From Actinomadura madurae (GTDB lineage Bacteria > Actinomycetota > Actinomycetes > Streptosporangiales > Streptosporangiaceae): DNA of 64,000 bases. The notes beneath the pieces were generated by a model. It had not been told where the DNA came from and searched no databases. It worked only from the letters and a program-made list of their open reading frames with translations. Location of the stretch: assembly GCF_900115095.1 (NCBI RefSeq), contig NZ_FOVH01000021.1, positions 62,001 through 126,000 on the forward strand, in the 5' to 3' direction. Below, piece after piece: positions 33,941-43,311 of this stretch. Position numbers and translations under genes: made by a program. The number at the start of each line of letters is the position of its first letter. Position 1 is the first letter of the stretch.

Positions 33941-35878
33941 ATGCGGCTGAGGCTGCCGCGCCGGCCGCGCCGTCCCGCCAAGGACGACGAGAGCGACGAG
34001 GCTGGGCTGGAGACCCGTTACTGGGAGGCCCACGACGCCGAGCTGATGTCCGCCGGCCTCGGGACGATGGTCCGGCAGCTGCCCGCGCTCGTGGCCGCCG
34101 CGCTGCGGCTGGCGTGGCGGGCGAACCGCCGGGACAGCGCGGTGGCGCTGGGCGGCAACGTGCTGGCCGGGGTGTTCACGGCGTTCGGGCTGCTCGCCAC
34201 GTCCGAGGTGCTCGCCTCGCTGTTCGCCGGCGGACCGACGCCGGACAAGGTGCGGGCGGCGCTGCCGTCGCTGGCGCTGGTCGCGGCGGCGGCGGGGCTG
34301 CGCGGCGCGCTGACGACCGCGGCGGGCTGGGCGCAGGCCCGGCTGAAACCGCAGGTCGAGCGGGCGGCGGAGACGCGGCTGTTCGAGCTGACGACCCGGG
34401 TCGAGCTGACCGCGTTCGACGACCACGAGTTCCACAACGCGATGCGGCGGGCGCGTGACAGCGGCGTCCCCGACTCGGCGACCGTGGTGGAGATGACGGT
34501 CACCGCGACGACCGGCGCGGTCGGGGTGGCGGCGCCCGCGGTGGCGCTCGGGCTGCTGCATCCCGCGCTGGCGCCGCTGCTGCTGGTCACGGCGGTCCCG
34601 GCGGGCTGGGCGGCGCTGCGCGTGGCGCGGCTGCGGTACGCGGCGTTCCACCGGCTGTCGACGGCGCGTCGGCGCAAGTTCATGCTGTCGGACCTGATGG
34701 CCGAGCGGCTGCCCGCCGCCGAGGTGCGGGCGTTCACGTTGCGCGGGTTCCTGCTGGGCCAGTACGACCGGGTCGCCGATCTCGAACAGCGCGTCCAGCT
34801 GGACGTCGCCCGCGACCAGACCCGCACCAAGGCGGCCGGGGACCTGATGACCGGTGTCGCGAACGTCGGCGCGTACTGCGCGCTGGGCGTCATGCTGTCG
34901 GGCGGCGTGATCCCGCTGTCGGTCGCGGGCGCGGCCGTCCTCGCGATCAGGGCGGGGCAGACGTCGCTGACGGCGCTCGTCCAGAGCGTCAACCGGCTGT
35001 ACGAGGCCGGCCTGTACTTCGGCGACTACCTGGAGTTCTGCGAGCTGGCCGAGCACCGGGTCCCGCCGCCGTCCGCCGGGGTACCGCCCGACGGGTTCCA
35101 CCGGCTGACCGCCGACCGCGTCTCGTTCACCTACCCGGAGGCGGACGCGCCGGCGCTGTCGGAGGTCAGCGTCACGGTCGCGCGGGGCGAGGTGATCGCG
35201 CTCGTCGGCGAGAACGGGTCGGGCAAGACGACCCTGGCCAAGCTGCTCGCGGGCCTGTACCGCCCGAACGCCGGGACGATCCGCTGGGACGAGACCGACC
35301 TCGCGGGCATCGACGGCGAGGCGCTGCGGCAGCGGGTCTCGGTGATCGCCCAGGACCACACCCGGTGGCCGCTGACCGTCCGAGAGAACATCATGATGGG
35401 CCGTCCCGCCGACGCGGACCGGCTCGCGGACGCGGTCGCGGCGGCGGGCGCGGACGCGGTGGTCGGCGAGTTGCCCGCCGGGTACGACGCGCTGCTCGAC
35501 CGCCGTTTCCGGGGCGGTCACGACCTGTCGGGCGGGCAGTGGCAGCGCATCGCCGCCGCCCGCGGCTTCTACCGGGACGCCGACCTGGTCATCTTCGACG
35601 AGCCGACGTCCGCGCTGGACGCCCGCGCCGAGCACGCGCTGTTCGAGCGGATCCGGCACCACGCGGCGGGACGCACTGTCGTGCTCATCACCCATCGGCT
35701 CGCCAGCGTCCGCTTCGCCGACCGGATCTACGTGCTCGACCACGGGCGCGTCGTCGAGCACGGAAGCCATGCCGAATTGCTGCGGCTCGGCGGGCTGTAC
35801 GCCGACCTGTACCGGTTGCAGGCCTCCGCGTACCAGCTCGGCGACGACCTGGTCCCCGCAGAGCCGGGGGCGCCATGA
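33941..35878 (+). CDS. ABC transporter, fused permease and ATPase
   Basis: A 645-residue half-transporter with N-terminal transmembrane domain (about 60-380; hydrophobic stretches such as NVLAGVFTAFGLLATSEVLA) and C-terminal ATPase: Walker A ALVGENGSGKTTLAKL, Q-loop VIAQDHTRW, signature DLSGGQWQRIAAAR, Walker B LVIFDEPTSALD, H-loop LITHRL. ATG 33941 is preferred because upstream residues look non-coding. It is divergent from the lanthipeptide precursor and probably exports the modified peptide; no peptidase C39 domain is present, so leader removal must occur otherwise. The stop overlaps the next gene (ATGA). Confidence 0.9.
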   Translation: MRLRLPRRPRRPAKDDESDEAGLETRYWEAHDAELMSAGLGTMVRQLPALVAAALRLAWRANRRDSAVALGGNVLAGVFTAFGLLATSEVLASLFAGGPTPDKVRAALPSLALVAAAAGLRGALTTAAGWAQARLKPQVERAAETRLFELTTRVELTAFDDHEFHNAMRRARDSGVPDSATVVEMTVTATTGAVGVAAPAVALGLLHPALAPLLLVTAVPAGWAALRVARLRYAAFHRLSTARRRKFMLSDLMAERLPAAEVRAFTLRGFLLGQYDRVADLEQRVQLDVARDQTRTKAAGDLMTGVANVGAYCALGVMLSGGVIPLSVAGAAVLAIRAGQTSLTALVQSVNRLYEAGLYFGDYLEFCELAEHRVPPPSAGVPPDGFHRLTADRVSFTYPEADAPALSEVSVTVARGEVIALVGENGSGKTTLAKLLAGLYRPNAGTIRWDETDLAGIDGEALRQRVSVIAQDHTRWPLTVRENIMMGRPADADRLADAVAAAGADAVVGELPAGYDALLDRRFRGGHDLSGGQWQRIAAARGFYRDADLVIFDEPTSALDARAEHALFERIRHHAAGRTVVLITHRLASVRFADRIYVLDHGRVVEHGSHAELLRLGGLYADLYRLQASAYQLGDDLVPAEPGAP

Positions 35879-36741
35879 CCGTGCTCGCGGCGGCCTGGCC
35901 GGTACTGATCGTCGTCCTGGCGGCGGCGGTGGCGGGCAAGGTCCGTGATGTCGGCGGCTTCGGGCGGGTGATCGCCGGCTACCGGATCCTGCCGGATCGC
36001 CTCGGCGTCCCGGCCGCGATCCTGGTCCTCGCCGCCGAGACAGGCGCGGCGCTGCTTCTCGCGCTCCCCATCACGCGGCGCTGGGGTGCGGTCCTCGCGG
36101 CAGCGCTGTTCGCCGCGTTCCTGGGCGCGATGGTCTCCGTCCTTCGGCGGGGGATGAGCGTCGAATGCGGGTGTTTCGGCGCGAACCGTCCGACGCCGGT
36201 GGGCCCGGCGAGCCTGGCGCGGACGGGTCTGCTGCTGCTCCTGTCCATCGCGGCCGTGGTCGCGGGACCGGCCGGCTTCTCCGCCGTCCAACCTCCCCTT
36301 TCGGTACTCGCCCTCGCCCTGGTCGCGGCCGTGCCGCGCCTGTTCCCGCCCGTCGCGACGCCCCCCGCCCCGCGCGAGGGCACACGCTTCAAGCTGGCGG
36401 CCGGACCGGAGACGGTGACCGACGGCCCGACGCTGTTCGCGCTCATCTCACCGTCATGCGGCCTCTGCACCGCCATGCTCCCCGAGTTCACCGAGGTCGC
36501 GGGACGGATGCGGGTCGTCCTGGTGAGCGCGGGGCCGCCGGACGAGATCCGCGCCCATCTCGCCGCGCATGACGTCCGGCTCCCGCTCGTGATCGATCCC
36601 GACGTCTTCGACGCCAACGGCATCCCGTGGCCGCCGTACGCCGTCGTCACCGATCCGGACGGGACGATCCTCGCCGCGGACGGCACCGACACCCTCGCCC
36701 GCCTCGCGGCCCTCCTCGACCAGGCCGCGATCAACCGCTGA
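35875..36741 (+). CDS. MauE/DoxX-like membrane protein with thioredoxin-like C-terminus
   Basis: A 288-residue protein. The first 160 residues have four or five membrane helices of the MauE type (AWPVLIVVLAAAVAGKVRD, a CGCFG motif at VECGCFGANR, and LLLLLSIAAVVAGPAGF). The last 120 residues resemble a TlpA/AhpC-type thioredoxin fold with a redox motif SPSCGLCTAMLPEF (CxxC) and a C-terminal PPYAVVTDPDGTIL. MauE proteins help form disulfides in partner proteins; here a role in disulfide formation or redox protection of the Cys-rich lanthipeptide is inferred. It is coupled to the ABC gene by a 4-nt overlap. Confidence 0.82.
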   Translation: MTVLAAAWPVLIVVLAAAVAGKVRDVGGFGRVIAGYRILPDRLGVPAAILVLAAETGAALLLALPITRRWGAVLAAALFAAFLGAMVSVLRRGMSVECGCFGANRPTPVGPASLARTGLLLLLSIAAVVAGPAGFSAVQPPLSVLALALVAAVPRLFPPVATPPAPREGTRFKLAAGPETVTDGPTLFALISPSCGLCTAMLPEFTEVAGRMRVVLVSAGPPDEIRAHLAAHDVRLPLVIDPDVFDANGIPWPPYAVVTDPDGTILAADGTDTLARLAALLDQAAINR

Positions 36742-37138
36742 AGGCGTCCCGCAGCGGCCTGCCGTTGGCGATGACGACCACGCCGCAGAGGAGCACGCCG
36801 CAGAAGACGCCTTCGGACTTCATCCAGAGGGGGAAATCACCCGGGATGGCGGTGATGACGACGATCGCGGCGAGCATGACCGACGAGGCGATGCGGAGGC
36901 GGCGGTAGGCCGACGCGCTGCCCTTGGCGGCCTGGACGGAGGAGGCCATCATCAGCGTCGCGGTGACGGCCACGATCACGGCGTGGGCCCAGGCCTCCTG
37001 CGGCGCGACCGACGGGTGGCCGTGGAGGACGCCGAGGACGGCGATCGCCCCGAGGCTGACCGCGACGTAGCAGCCGACCAGCAGCTTGATGGCGCGGAAC
37101 GCCGTCCTGGCCGCCGGCCGCTCCGAGGCCCCGGTCAT
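36731..37138 (-). CDS. Small integral membrane protein
   Basis: A 135-residue protein with four predicted membrane helices (AIKLLVGCYVAVSLGAIAVL, AVIVAVTATLMMASSV, IASSVMLAAIVVITAIPG and GVFCGVLLCGVVVIA). No family recognised. It follows the TetR gene with a 4-nt overlap, so it is probably the target operon partner of that repressor. Its 3' end overlaps the converging MauE gene by 11 bp. Confidence 0.8.
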   Translation of the reverse strand: MTGASERPAARTAFRAIKLLVGCYVAVSLGAIAVLGVLHGHPSVAPQEAWAHAVIVAVTATLMMASSVQAAKGSASAYRRLRIASSVMLAAIVVITAIPGDFPLWMKSEGVFCGVLLCGVVVIANGRPLRDAFSG

Positions 37139-37725
37139 CGCCGCGTCGCCTTCTCGAACAGCCGGGTGATCTCGCCGATGTAGTGGTCGAAGTCGAGGTC
37201 GGCATGGGCCGTGAAGTAGAAGGAGGCGTTGTCGATGACGGCACGGATCGACAGGGCCACGACATGCGGGTCGAACGTGCCGAACTCTCCGGCTTCCTGA
37301 CCGTCGGCGAGGAATCGGGCCAGCCAGGCGACCGGGTCATCCCCCGGAGGCCGGAGGTCGGTGTTCTCCAGGATCCGGTGCACCGCGTTGATGTGGGCCG
37401 CGTGGTCGGCGATGTAGCGGAGGTTGGACGTCAGATAGGCGCGCAGCTTCTCCGGGTGCGTCCCGGCCCCGGCGATGTGCGGCGCCATGGCGGACGCGCC
37501 GTCCCCGAACAGCGAGCCGACCAGGGCCTCGTTGATCGCCTCCTTCGTCTTGAAGTGGTACAGGACGGTGCTCTTGGACGTCGCCGCCTCCCGCGCGATC
37601 TTGTCGATCGAGGCGGCCGCGTAGCCGTCGCGGTTGATGATCGCGATGGCCGCGCCGACGATGTCGTCGCGGCGGGCCCTCTGGGTGCGGGTGAGGGGCG
37701 GGCCCGCGTCGGTATTAGACCGCAT
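37135..37725 (-). CDS. TetR/AcrR-family regulator
   Basis: A 196-residue repressor. The helix-turn-helix is clear: AIAIINRDGYAAASIDKIAR then EAATSKSTVLYHFKTKEAIN. The C-terminal ligand domain is diverse, as usual. ATG 37725. It is coupled to the following membrane-protein gene and likely represses its own operon; a GGTCAG direct repeat lies in its promoter (37729-37754), a weak operator candidate. Confidence 0.9.
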   Translation of the reverse strand: MRSNTDAGPPLTRTQRARRDDIVGAAIAIINRDGYAAASIDKIAREAATSKSTVLYHFKTKEAINEALVGSLFGDGASAMAPHIAGAGTHPEKLRAYLTSNLRYIADHAAHINAVHRILENTDLRPPGDDPVAWLARFLADGQEAGEFGTFDPHVVALSIRAVIDNASFYFTAHADLDFDHYIGEITRLFEKATRR

Positions 37726-37990
37726 GGTCAGATTTTAGATCGTTCGGTCAGTCCTGTCGAACATGTGCTCGGCGGCAGGTCACGGGCGGTGCATTGATCG
37801 TCTCCGACCATCGGCAGGCGGTCGACCAGGCCATCGGTGCGGCTCGTCCTCGTCCCCGCCCTGATGGTTCTGGTGGGCGAGGCCAACTGGTGGCCTCCCC
37901 GCCGCCTGGACCGCCACCTCCCCCACCTCCAGGCCTGACGTCCTCGACACCGCGGACCGAGGGGCCGGACGACCGGTACGCTGGCGCGCC

Positions 37991-38485
37991 ATGCGCGAGA
38001 TCGCACGGATGGCCGGGTTCTACGCCGCTCACGGCGTCTGGAGCGTCGCCGACGGGGAGACGCTGATCCCCATGCTCGGGTACGTGGACGCGGACGGCGG
38101 CCAGGGAATGGACCGGCTCGTCTTCGACGACGTCGGCGACGCCGCACGAGCCGGCCAGGCCGCTCTGGAAGAGGGACGGGACGGCAGGGTCCGCGCGGCA
38201 CTCGTCGTCGACGCCTACCTCCACCTCGACAGGGGAAGGGTCGACGCGCTGATCGTCGACGCCGTCGAGTACGGCCCCGAGCGGCATGCGATCAAGATGG
38301 CCGTTCCGTACCGGCCGCGGACATCGCCGCAGGGGTTCGCGGTCTACCGGCCCAAGTTCATCGACGTCACGGGCGTCGAAGAGCCGGACTACGCCGCGCT
38401 GGCCGACGCCTTCTTCGCCGGAGTCGACTCCCATGAGCGGGCGGCGGCCGTATGGAACGAGCACCTTCTCGACGAATCCGCGTGA
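37991..38485 (+). CDS. Hypothetical protein
   Basis: A 164-residue protein of balanced composition, with VADGETLIPMLGYV early and DAYLHLDRGRVDALIVDAVE in the middle. No signal peptide or membrane segment and no family recognised. A TACGCT hexamer 8 nt before ATG 37991 suggests a leaderless transcript, which supports the start. The 265 bp upstream, shared with the divergent TetR gene, hold no other gene. Confidence 0.7.
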   Translation: MREIARMAGFYAAHGVWSVADGETLIPMLGYVDADGGQGMDRLVFDDVGDAARAGQAALEEGRDGRVRAALVVDAYLHLDRGRVDALIVDAVEYGPERHAIKMAVPYRPRTSPQGFAVYRPKFIDVTGVEEPDYAALADAFFAGVDSHERAAAVWNEHLLDESA

Positions 38486-38582
38486 GCCTTCCTCCCGCGG
38501 AGGCTGGTGATTTTGCCGATGTCGGGGGGTTTGGTGCCGGTTGACACTCCGGGGGTTGGTTCGTCCCACCCCTGGAGGGTTC

Positions 38583-39254
38583 ATGAGAAGGCTCCTCGGA
38601 TCGCTCATCGCGCTGTGCGCGGCGCTGGCGGCGTTCGGGTCCGGCCTGGCGCCGGCTCACGCGGCGGGGCCGCGGCCCGTGGTGTTCGTGCACGGGTACA
38701 CGGGCAGCGCGTCCAACTGGGCCACCGCCATGGCGGTGTTCCGTTCGGCCGGGTACAGCGGTGACCAACTGTTCGCGTACGAGTACAACTCCTACGGCGA
38801 CAACACGCAGAACGCGGCAGGGCTCGCGTCGTACGTGAACCAGGTCAAGTCGCGGACGGGCGCGTCCCAGGTCGACATCGTCAACCACTCCATGGGCGGC
38901 CTGGTCAGCCAGTACTACCTGAAGGTGCTGAACGGCAGCTCCAACGTCGCGCACCTGGCGTCCATCGCGGGCGCCAACCACGGGACGACCTTCGCCGCCG
39001 CCTGCACCATCTACGCGACGTGCCGCCAGATGCTGCCCGGCTCGTCGTTCATCCAGCAGATCACCGCCGGTGACGAGACGCCCGGGAGCACGCGGTACGC
39101 GACCTGGTACTCGCCCTGCGACGGCATCATCATCCCCTACACCAGCACCCGCCTGGACGGCGCGAACAACCACTACGTGGCCTGCCAGACCCACATCGGC
39201 TTCCTCGCCGACTCCCTGGTGCTCGGAGCCATCGCCCAGTTCACCAAGAGCTGA
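38583..39254 (+). CDS. Secreted lipase (alpha/beta hydrolase)
   Basis: A 223-residue secreted lipase of the class 2/EstA-like type. The signal peptide ends near AHAAGP (LIALCAALAAFGSGLAPAHA). PVVFVHGYTGS forms the oxyanion region, VDIVNHSMGGLVSQYY has the nucleophile elbow HSMGG, and the Asp and His of the triad are probably in SPCDGIIIPY and CQTHIGFL. Two Cys pairs could form disulfides. ATG 38583 follows GGAGG. A strong terminator follows. Confidence 0.9.
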   Translation: MRRLLGSLIALCAALAAFGSGLAPAHAAGPRPVVFVHGYTGSASNWATAMAVFRSAGYSGDQLFAYEYNSYGDNTQNAAGLASYVNQVKSRTGASQVDIVNHSMGGLVSQYYLKVLNGSSNVAHLASIAGANHGTTFAAACTIYATCRQMLPGSSFIQQITAGDETPGSTRYATWYSPCDGIIIPYTSTRLDGANNHYVACQTHIGFLADSLVLGAIAQFTKS

Positions 39255-39262
39255 CCGGTGAC

Positions 39263-39293
39263 GGAGGCGGGCGGGGCATGCCCGCCCGCCTCC
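39263..39293 (+). terminator. Terminator after lipase gene
   Basis: A perfect 13-bp stem GGAGGCGGGCGGG/CCCGCCCGCCTCC with 5-nt loop GCATG starts 8 nt after the lipase stop. It lacks a T run, as is common in actinomycetes. Confidence 0.7.
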
Positions 39294-39399
39294 GGGCTCA
39301 CGTCCCGACGACTTGTCAGACCACGTCGCGTTTGGCCTGGTCCTGGCGGGTGCAGACTGTGAGGGTCGGCGACAAGGCTCTTTCTGGGGGGACGGGCCT

Positions 39400-40200
39400 G
39401 TGCGGAGATTCGCGTGCGCTTCCGTGATCGCGGGGCTGGCCCTGAGCCTGCTGGCCGCCTGCACCGGCTCGTCCGACGACGGCCCGCCGGCCGGCAGCGC
39501 ACCGCCGCCGACCGCCACCGGAGGCGGCACTCCCACCACCGGGTCGGCGCTGAGCGGCAAGGTGATCGTGCTCGATCCCGGGCACAACGGGGGCAACGCC
39601 GAACACCCCGAGGAGATCAACAGGAAGGTCTTCGTCGGGAACGGCTACAAGCCCTGCAACACGACCGGGACGAGGACCACCGGCGGGTACCCCGAGCACG
39701 CCTTCACCTGGGATCTGGCGAACCGGCTGGCGAAGGTGCTGCGGGACGGGGGCGCCAAGGTGACGCTGACGCGCAAGAACGACACGGGCGTCGGGCCCTG
39801 CATCACCGAGCGGGCGGCGATCGCCAACAGGCTGGACGCCGACGCGACCCTGTCGATCCACGCGGACGGCTCGGCGCCGTCCGGGCACGGCTTCCACGTC
39901 ATCACGCCGCTGCCCGTGGGGAGGAACGCGCCGATCGTCGCCCCGTCCGGCAGGCTGGGCGTGGCGATCCGGGACGCCTTCCGGTCAGGGACGGGCATCC
40001 CCTTCTCCACCTACCTCGGCAAGGACGGCCTGGACCGGCGCGATGACCTCGGCGGGCTGAACATGTCCACGGTGCCGGCCGCGTTCATCGAGTGCGGCAA
40101 CATGATGAACCCGGGCGACGCGGCGAAGATGTCCAGCGGCCCGTTCAGGCAGCGCATGGCCGATGCGCTGGCGAAGGGCTTCCAGACGTTCCTGCGTTGA
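39400..40200 (+). CDS. Lipoprotein N-acetylmuramoyl-L-alanine amidase (Amidase_3)
   Basis: A 266-residue zinc amidase that cleaves the lactyl-peptide bond in peptidoglycan. The N-terminus is a lipoprotein signal (ALSLLAAC, lipobox Cys at about residue 21), followed by a Pro/Thr-rich linker. Amidase_3 motifs are VIVLDPGHNGG (zinc His), YPEHAFTWDLA (zinc Glu), TLSIHADGS (zinc His) and AAFIECGNMMN (catalytic Glu). GTG 39400 follows GGGGGGA. Rv3717-like amidases have the same core and lack a cell-wall binding repeat. Confidence 0.9.
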   Translation: MRRFACASVIAGLALSLLAACTGSSDDGPPAGSAPPPTATGGGTPTTGSALSGKVIVLDPGHNGGNAEHPEEINRKVFVGNGYKPCNTTGTRTTGGYPEHAFTWDLANRLAKVLRDGGAKVTLTRKNDTGVGPCITERAAIANRLDADATLSIHADGSAPSGHGFHVITPLPVGRNAPIVAPSGRLGVAIRDAFRSGTGIPFSTYLGKDGLDRRDDLGGLNMSTVPAAFIECGNMMNPGDAAKMSSGPFRQRMADALAKGFQTFLR

Positions 40201-40281
40201 CGCTGTTTGCCGTCCATGGAGATTAAGGGGGAGAACGTCCGGCTACGTCCCGGGATGACGCCGGACGATCGGGGGGACGGC

Positions 40282-40407
40282 ATGGCCCGCAGGGCAGGAC
40301 GGCACGCGGCGCTCAACTGGGAGATGCTGCTCGGGCTGGCGGTGACCGGTTTCCTCCTCTACCTGTGGGTGTGGGCGGCGACGCAGGGCGGTCCGCCCTG
40401 GTGGTAG
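40282..40407 (+). CDS. Small single-pass membrane protein
   Basis: A 41-residue peptide with one membrane helix (NWEMLLGLAVTGFLLYLWVW) and a Trp-rich end. ATG 40282 follows GGGGGGAC. Another in-frame ATG is at 40207 but lacks a ribosome site. Function unknown. Confidence 0.55.
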   Translation: MARRAGRHAALNWEMLLGLAVTGFLLYLWVWAATQGGPPWW

Positions 40408-40426
40408 ACCGCCCCGGCGCGGCGGT
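40408..40426. terminator. Short hairpin between convergent genes
   Basis: ACCGCC/GGCGGT stem with a 7-nt loop directly after the small membrane protein stop and before the converging hydrolase stop. Weak but well placed. Confidence 0.4.
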
Positions 40427-40438
40427 CCGGCGCCGCCC

Positions 40439-41302
40439 CTAGCGGGACAGCAGGTCCCGGAGCGCCTTCGCGATGTCGGCCGGCGCCTCCTCCGCCATGA
40501 AGTGGCCGCAGGTCACGGTGGCGTGCCGGAGGTCGGCCGCCCAGGCGCTCCACAGCGCGGCGGCGTCGTAGCCGAGGACGGCGCCCCAGTCCTGCTGCAG
40601 GACGGTGACGGGCATCCGCAGCCGGTTGCCCGCGTCGCGGTCGGCGGTGTCGTGCTCGACGTCGACGCCCGCGGACGCCCGGTAGTCGGCGACGATCGAC
40701 GGGATCGCGGCGCGGCAGGCGTCCAGGTAGGCGGCGCGGACGTCGGGCGGGATCGCGGACGGGTCGTTCGCCCACAGGTCGAGGAAGTGCCCGAAGAACG
40801 CGTCCGGCGCCCCGGCGATCAGCCGTTCGGGCAGGCCGGGCGGCTGCGCCATCAGGTAGAGGTGGAAGCCTGCGGCGGCGGTGGTGCCGTGCAGGACGTC
40901 CCACATGTCCAGCGTCGGCAGGACGTCCAGGCAGGCCAGATGCGTGATCGTGGCGGGGTGGTCGAGGCCCGCGCGGAAGGCGACGAGGGCGCCGCGGTCG
41001 TGTCCGGCGAGGGCGAACCGGTCATGGCCGAGCGCGCGGGCGAGTGCGACGACGTCGGCGGCCATGGTGCGCTTGGAATATCCGTCGGACGGCTTGTCGC
41101 TGTCGCCGTATCCGCGCAGGTCGGGCGCGATGACGGTGTGGTCGGCGGCCAGGTCCGCGGCGACGTGCCGCCACATCAGGTGGGTCTGCGGGAAGCCGTG
41201 CAGCAGGACGATCGGGGAGCCCGAGCCGCCGACGGCCGCGTTCAGGGAGACGCCCTCGGCGACGGGGACGCGCGTGTGGTCGAATCCAGGGATCGTTGGC
41301 AT
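40439..41302 (-). CDS. Alpha/beta hydrolase, haloacetate dehalogenase/epoxide hydrolase-like
   Basis: A 287-residue hydrolase. IVLLHGFPQTHLMWRHVA holds the HGxP motif, LRGYGDSDKP is typical of fluoroacetate dehalogenases and epoxide hydrolases, the nucleophile Asp is in FALAGHDRGALVA (GHDxG), and the catalytic His is in VTCGHFMAEEAP. ATG 41302. Substrate not predictable. It is divergent from an AfsR-like regulator 56 bp away, which may control it. Confidence 0.9.
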   Translation of the reverse strand: MPTIPGFDHTRVPVAEGVSLNAAVGGSGSPIVLLHGFPQTHLMWRHVAADLAADHTVIAPDLRGYGDSDKPSDGYSKRTMAADVVALARALGHDRFALAGHDRGALVAFRAGLDHPATITHLACLDVLPTLDMWDVLHGTTAAAGFHLYLMAQPPGLPERLIAGAPDAFFGHFLDLWANDPSAIPPDVRAAYLDACRAAIPSIVADYRASAGVDVEHDTADRDAGNRLRMPVTVLQQDWGAVLGYDAAALWSAWAADLRHATVTCGHFMAEEAPADIAKALRDLLSR

Positions 41303-41358
41303 GGCCCCAGCGTGCCGGGGACGGATGAGCATCCGATGAGCGCTATACCGTGGTCGGC

Positions 41359-43311
41359 GTGGAGGTCCTGTTCGGGGTGCTGGGGCCGGTGACCGCCTGG
41401 GACGGGTCCGGGAGCGCGATCGCCCTGAAGGGGCCGCGGCACCGCGCCGTCCTGGCCCGGCTGATCGTCGCGCGGGGACGCGTCGTGCCGGTTTCCCGGA
41501 TCGTGGACGATCTGTGGGCGGATCCCCCGTCGGACGCGGTCGGGGCCGTGCGCACCTTCGTGGCGGCGCTGCGGCGCGTGCTGGAGCCCGACCGTCCACC
41601 GAGAACGCCGTCCGGGCTCCTCGTGACCGAAGGACCGGGGTACGCGCTGCGCCCCGCCCCGGACGGGGTGGACGCCTGGCGTTTCGAGCAGGCCGCCACC
41701 GCGACGCGCCCGCCCGCCGAGCAGGTCGAGGAGCTGGACGAGGCGCTGGGCTGGTGGCGCGGCCCCGCCTACGCCGAGTTCGCCGGTGAGCCGTGGGCGC
41801 ATGCCGAACGCTCCCGGCTCGCCGAGCTGCGGCTGCACGCCGTCGAGCGGAGGGCCGACGCGCTCATGGCCCTGGGGCAGGAGGCCGCGGCGATCCCGGA
41901 CCTCGATGCCCATGTCGCCGAGCATCCCTGGCGCGAGGAAGCGTGGCGTCTCCTGGCGCTCGCCCTGTACCGCACCGGCCGCCAGGGTGATGCGCTGGCG
42001 GTCCTCCGCCGAGCACGGAACCTCCTGGTGGAGCAACTAGGCCTCGACCCCAGCCCGATGTTGCGTCGCCTAGAGGAAGACATCCTCCGCCAGGCCGACC
42101 ATCTGGAACCGGGGCACGACGCCGTCTCGCGCGTGTGGGCGCAGGCGGCGGAGGCGTACGACCGGAGCGTCTCGTCCGGCGCGCGGGCCCGGCTGGAATC
42201 GACGGTCGGCATCCTCCGGAACCTGGCGGTGACCGGCGCCGGGGGCTTGGTGGCGGCCCGCGAGCACCGCATGGCGGCGATCACGGCGGCCGAGGAGCTG
42301 GGCGACGCCGAGCTGACCGCCCGGGTGATCGGCGCCTACGACGTCCCGGCGATCTGGACCCGGTCGGACGACCCGCGCCAGGCGGCCGAGGTCGTCGCGG
42401 CGGCCGAGCGGTGCCTCGCAGGGTTGCCGCACGGGCACGAGGCCGCGCGGGCGCGGCTGCTGGCCATGATCGCGCTGGAGTCGCGCGGCGCCCGGTCCGA
42501 TCGCGGCCGGGAGGCGGCCCGGGAGGCCGAACGCCTCGCCCGCGGCCTGGACGATCCGGCCCTGCTGGCGTTCGCGCTCAACGGCGCGTTCATGCAGGCG
42601 TTCGACCGGGCGGGACGGGCCGCGCGGCGGGACGGGATCGGCGCCGAGCTGGTGGACCTGTCGGCACGCGGCGACCTGGTGAACTACGAGGTCCTCGGAC
42701 GGCTCGTCCGGCTCCAGGCCCGCTGCGCGCTCGGCGACTTCGCCGGGGCGGACGCGCACGCGGACGCGGCCGACCGGCTGGCCGAGCGGCACGAGCGCCC
42801 GCTGGTCGGCGTGTTCACCACGTGGTACCGGGCGCTGCGGCTCGCCGCGTCCGGCGCCCCGATGGCCGAGGCGGAGGCCGCCTACCGGAACGCGGCCGAG
42901 CGCATGCGGGGCTGCGGGATGCCCGGCCTGGAGGACGGCCTGCCGTCGCTCGCGCTGCTCTGCCTGCGCGTCCAGCACCGGCGGCCCGCCCAGACCGGCC
43001 CGGCCGACTGGGGGCCGTACGAGCCGTGGGCCCGTCCCCTGGTCCTGCTGGCGCGGGACCGGCCGGACGAGGCGGCCGGGGCCGTGCGGGACGTCCCCGA
43101 ACCGCCGCGCGACCTGCTCTTCGAGGCCCTGTGGTGCCTGACCGCGCAGGCCGCGATCGCCGTCGGCGACCGCGCGGTGATGCGGCGCGCGCGTGCCGAG
43201 CTGGCGCCGGCCGCCGGTGAGCTGGCGGGGGCGGGCAGCGGCGTCCTCACCGCCGGCCCGGTCGCCCGGCACCTGGACGATCTCACCGCCGCCCTCTCCA
43301 GCACCGGTTAG
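41359..43311 (+). CDS. AfsR/SARP-family BTAD transcriptional regulator
   Basis: A 650-residue regulator. Residues 1-95 form an OmpR-like winged helix (FGVLGPVTAWDGSG, PVSRIVDDLWADPPSDAV), residues 100-245 a BTAD (LAELRLHAVERRADALMALG, EAWRLLALALYRTGRQGDAL), and the rest is a helical TPR-like region without an NB-ARC P-loop. Such proteins activate secondary metabolism or nearby operons. TATACC at 41344-41349 sits 9 nt before GTG 41359, suggesting a leaderless transcript; GTG 41350 is an alternative. It is divergent from the hydrolase gene. Confidence 0.88.
   Translation: MEVLFGVLGPVTAWDGSGSAIALKGPRHRAVLARLIVARGRVVPVSRIVDDLWADPPSDAVGAVRTFVAALRRVLEPDRPPRTPSGLLVTEGPGYALRPAPDGVDAWRFEQAATATRPPAEQVEELDEALGWWRGPAYAEFAGEPWAHAERSRLAELRLHAVERRADALMALGQEAAAIPDLDAHVAEHPWREEAWRLLALALYRTGRQGDALAVLRRARNLLVEQLGLDPSPMLRRLEEDILRQADHLEPGHDAVSRVWAQAAEAYDRSVSSGARARLESTVGILRNLAVTGAGGLVAAREHRMAAITAAEELGDAELTARVIGAYDVPAIWTRSDDPRQAAEVVAAAERCLAGLPHGHEAARARLLAMIALESRGARSDRGREAAREAERLARGLDDPALLAFALNGAFMQAFDRAGRAARRDGIGAELVDLSARGDLVNYEVLGRLVRLQARCALGDFAGADAHADAADRLAERHERPLVGVFTTWYRALRLAASGAPMAEAEAAYRNAAERMRGCGMPGLEDGLPSLALLCLRVQHRRPAQTGPADWGPYEPWARPLVLLARDRPDEAAGAVRDVPEPPRDLLFEALWCLTAQAAIAVGDRAVMRRARAELAPAAGELAGAGSGVLTAGPVARHLDDLTAALSSTG

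Noticed and set aside
33872..35770. 632-codon ORF opposite the ABC transporter
   Set aside because: Antisense shadow caused by G+C-rich third positions; the ABC transporter frame has all motifs.
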